Source: Thunnus maccoyii (lineage: Eukaryota; Chordata; Actinopteri; Scombriformes; Scombridae). Taken from it: 64,000 nucleotides of DNA. The notes below the pieces were generated by a model, which had not been told where the DNA came from, searched no databases, and saw only the letters and a list, made by a program, of their open reading frames with translations. The stretch spans positions 7,546,001 to 7,610,000 of the forward strand of contig NC_056554.1 of NCBI RefSeq assembly GCF_910596095.1, in the 5' to 3' direction. Below are positions 61,801 through 64,000 of the stretch, in pieces. Position 1 is the stretch's first letter. Every line of letters starts with the position of its first letter. A program made the translations under genes and the position numbers.

Positions 61801-62742
61801 ACTACAGTTTACGGTGTGCACATTTAAAAATGTGTGTGTGAATGTTGGCATGTGTGTGTTTGGGAATAGAGATGGTAAATATACATAAAAATAATCTACA
61901 CAGGCAACGTGAAGCACTGTGAAAAAAAGTCTGATTAAAGAACCACATCTAAATACTTCACTTTTTCCATATAAGATCATTTAAAAATAACAATAACAAT
62001 AATTCAAACAGTTGCCTTTAACCTCCTGGCCTAAGCAGCTGACCACTCCGTCCATTTCAGAAACACATTACCTGTCGTCTGTGTGTTCTCATTGTCTCAC
62101 TGTCTGCCTGCACTGAGGTACATGTACAGTATGTTTTTACAGTGGAGTGCTTTATGTAGTAAGTCCATACAGGGTATCGGAGGGGTGAAAAAATAATTAC
62201 TGTAGAATTCAGTCTGTGTTTTTATTGACAATAACAGTAAAACTGTCATTTTAACAAGTGATTTTATTGAACTGACTTGATTTCATGCCTATTAAAAGAA
62301 GTTTTCTTTCCCTTTAACTTGGCTACTTCCTTGTTTTTTTATGTGTCAGGGTAAGAAATGGTGAGTGCCAGTGATTAATTAAAAGCTTGGAAACTGGTGA
62401 AAGGGACAGAAACACAATCACGCAGATGGTAAAAACTTTCTTGAAACATGTACACATTTAATAGAAAAGTTTGGGTTACAATAATAAAGAGGTGCAGATC
62501 ACAACTTTGTGATACTCCATAAACATTTTATTGCTCAATATACATACATAGTAGATACAATAAGAAACAAAGGCTTCCTCAAAGTGTTGAATCTCCTTTT
62601 TAGAGTCACTGGTAGAGCTATAGTGAAATGGCAGTGTAACGTATATTATAATAATGTGTATATGTATATATTCCCATTCAACTCAGCACTTTGAAGTACT
62701 GATACAGTACTGTGTGTGTGTGTTTGTGTGTGTGTCCTGGCG
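58877..62742. other. Intergenic region downstream of OGA
   Basis: It should contain the OGA 3' UTR. A canonical AATAAA on the plus strand is found only near 60990, so the polyadenylation site is uncertain. CA/TG-rich simple sequence occurs at 58890-58950, 61025-61065, 61165-61240, 61325-61380 and 62711-62735. No coding sequence was recognised; open frames here are short and lack family resemblance. Confidence 0.55.
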
Positions 62743-62925
62743 CTACACATCAGTGCTCTCTCTTTCTGTGGTGCTCCCAGCTTCCCATTGGCTGCGTGAG
62801 CGCAGGTTGTGTTCCGGGGCCATGACTTGACCAATAGGGATGCGGTACGCCGCTAAACTGCCAGTCAGCAGCAACATCAGTGTGGCTACCAGTGTAGCTG
62901 CCCAACTGCATGCTGGGAGACCCAC
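62743..62925 (-). CDS. Last coding exon of an unidentified membrane protein
   Basis: After the acceptor 'tccctag' the exon reads VGLPACSWAATLVATLMLLL and continues TGSLAAYRIPIGQVMAPEHN, ending TERESTDV and a stop at 62743-62745. It holds one clear hydrophobic, membrane-spanning stretch followed by a short hydrophilic tail. It joins in phase 0 to the exon at 63182-63231. The gene is convergent with OGA and continues to the right. I do not recognise the family; a multi-pass transporter is possible. Confidence 0.6.
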   Translation of the reverse strand: MGLPACSWAATLVATLMLLLTGSLAAYRIPIGQVMAPEHNLRSRSQWEAGSTTERESTDV

Positions 62926-63181
62926 CTAGGGAGTGAGAAAGAGAGAGTGTGTGTGTTTAATTATGTACAAGATTGGGTGGAGTGAGTAAAAAGGTTTGTT
63001 AAGTGTTAAATAGCTGTATGTCTACCATCAGTCAAAATTCAAATAAATCATACACAAGTAAATGCAGGTCAAGAATCAACAAAAAGAAAAAAAATGGACT
63101 AGACCTCTTCAAAAAAAAAAAAAGTGTTGCAGGCTTCTCTGTGTTGCAGCTTCATACATGGCTTGGGGTGTGTGTACTTAC

Positions 63182-63231
63182 AGTTCCCAGCAGATTGCTC
63201 AGAGCAATGTCACCATATGCGGAGAGGAAGG
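63182..63231 (-). CDS. Penultimate exon of the same unidentified membrane protein
   Basis: A 50-bp exon bounded by the acceptor 'ccaccacag' and a strong donor 'gtaagtac'. It reads FLSAYGDIALSNLLGT, entering in phase 1 and leaving in phase 0, which fits the following exon exactly. The joined sequence SNLLGT-VGLPACSW reads smoothly. Confidence 0.55.
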
Positions 63232-64000
63232 CTGTGGTGGAGAAGAGAAGAGATTTGGAGCTAAATATATCCTCACACACACTCTGTATCTTTCTACAGG
63301 TTGCTGACATATATACAGTGGCAGGAGCAGAGGTTGACTGCAGTTGCTCCTGATAGTAGACAAGCTGGAATCTCCAATTAAGGCCAATTTACCAAATGGG
63401 AACAGATTATCTCTCTGCCAAACCGGTCAGTACTAATGGCCAGCTGGGTGCTCCAGCTGCAATTTCAGATTTAATTGTGTGCATGATTTTGTCAGTTTGT
63501 CTGTATTCGTGAAAGTGAGACAGGGCAGCTGGATCTAAATGGATTAATTAAATTAAGCTTTGATCTGACAAAATGATTCTTAACCTTTCAATGCAATTAA
63601 GGCCATTCAGCAAAGAGAAATGTAGAGACACTGTAAAAGGATGTAAAGGAGATGGTTTAGATAAAGACAGAGGGAAGGAGATGAAATCAATTTAAATAAG
63701 TTAAGAAAGATAAAGGAGGGAGTGGAGTGAAAGCTATTGGGAGTGAACTGGGTGCAGTGAAGGGGAAATATGTATGGAAACAAAGTGCCTGCACAGTATA
63801 AAAGCAGACTGAATAAGCTATGTAGTATGATGTATTTACCTACTCATCATTTTTAGAAGCACAGCTGAGTTTAACCAAAGCATATCTGCTGACTGTTTTT
63901 GGTCATAGTGCCCACATGCCTCCACATTTCTGCATTATGGAGCATGTAATTGATTCAGCAGGAGGATGAGTTCATGATTTACTGAGAGGAGCAGTGATGC
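63232..64000. other. Right edge, no further exon recognised
   Basis: This is presumably intron of the minus-strand membrane protein gene. No open frame with splice support or family resemblance was seen. The sequence is ordinary AT-rich DNA. Confidence 0.4.

Overview
The window looks like chromosomal DNA of a ray-finned fish, probably a spiny-rayed teleost. It holds interrupted vertebrate-type genes with GT-AG introns, many (CA)n microsatellites, Tc1/mariner relics with inverted repeats, hAT-like MITEs with 8-bp target duplications, and dispersed repeats of the kind common in teleosts. No bacterial, viral or CRISPR features were seen. All gene models were assembled by eye from splice signals, frame continuity and family resemblance. 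No transcript data or database search was available.

Layout. (1) 1-2093 is a direct duplicate of 45525-47966. It carries an orphan copy of exon 3 of the O-GlcNAcase gene found further right. (2) 2478-34319, minus strand, is one very large gene: a signal peptide, two C-type lectin domains, 41 fibronectin type III (FN3) domains each on its own phase 1-1 exon, and a short conserved-looking C-terminal module. All 48 predicted exons join in frame to about 3,822 residues. The FN3 array was built by nested tandem duplications (about 0.64, 1.24, 2.03, 3.40 and 6.38 kb) and several copies are almost identical. (3) 34320-40860 is intergenic between two divergent genes and contains a dead Tc1 element. 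(4) 40861-58876, plus strand, is a complete 17-exon O-GlcNAcase (OGA) gene of 809 codons. It keeps the catalytic Asp pair and substrate-binding residues and has a shortened central linker. Its introns hold a GAT-rich tract, a hAT MITE, an inverted pair of dispersed repeats, a Tc1 relic, a composite repeat and a TATAG-type satellite. (5) 58877-62742 is intergenic. (6) 62743-63231, minus strand, holds the last two coding exons of an unidentified membrane protein gene convergent with OGA.

How the genes relate. OGA is an intracellular enzyme that removes O-GlcNAc from proteins. The lectin/FN3 protein appears secreted and very heavily N-glycosylated, about 160 sequons counted from the repeats. I see no functional link between them beyond being neighbours. 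The duplicated OGA exon beside the 3' end of the lectin gene shows that this locus has been rearranged by segmental duplication. The most unusual item is the lectin/FN3 gene and its expansion.
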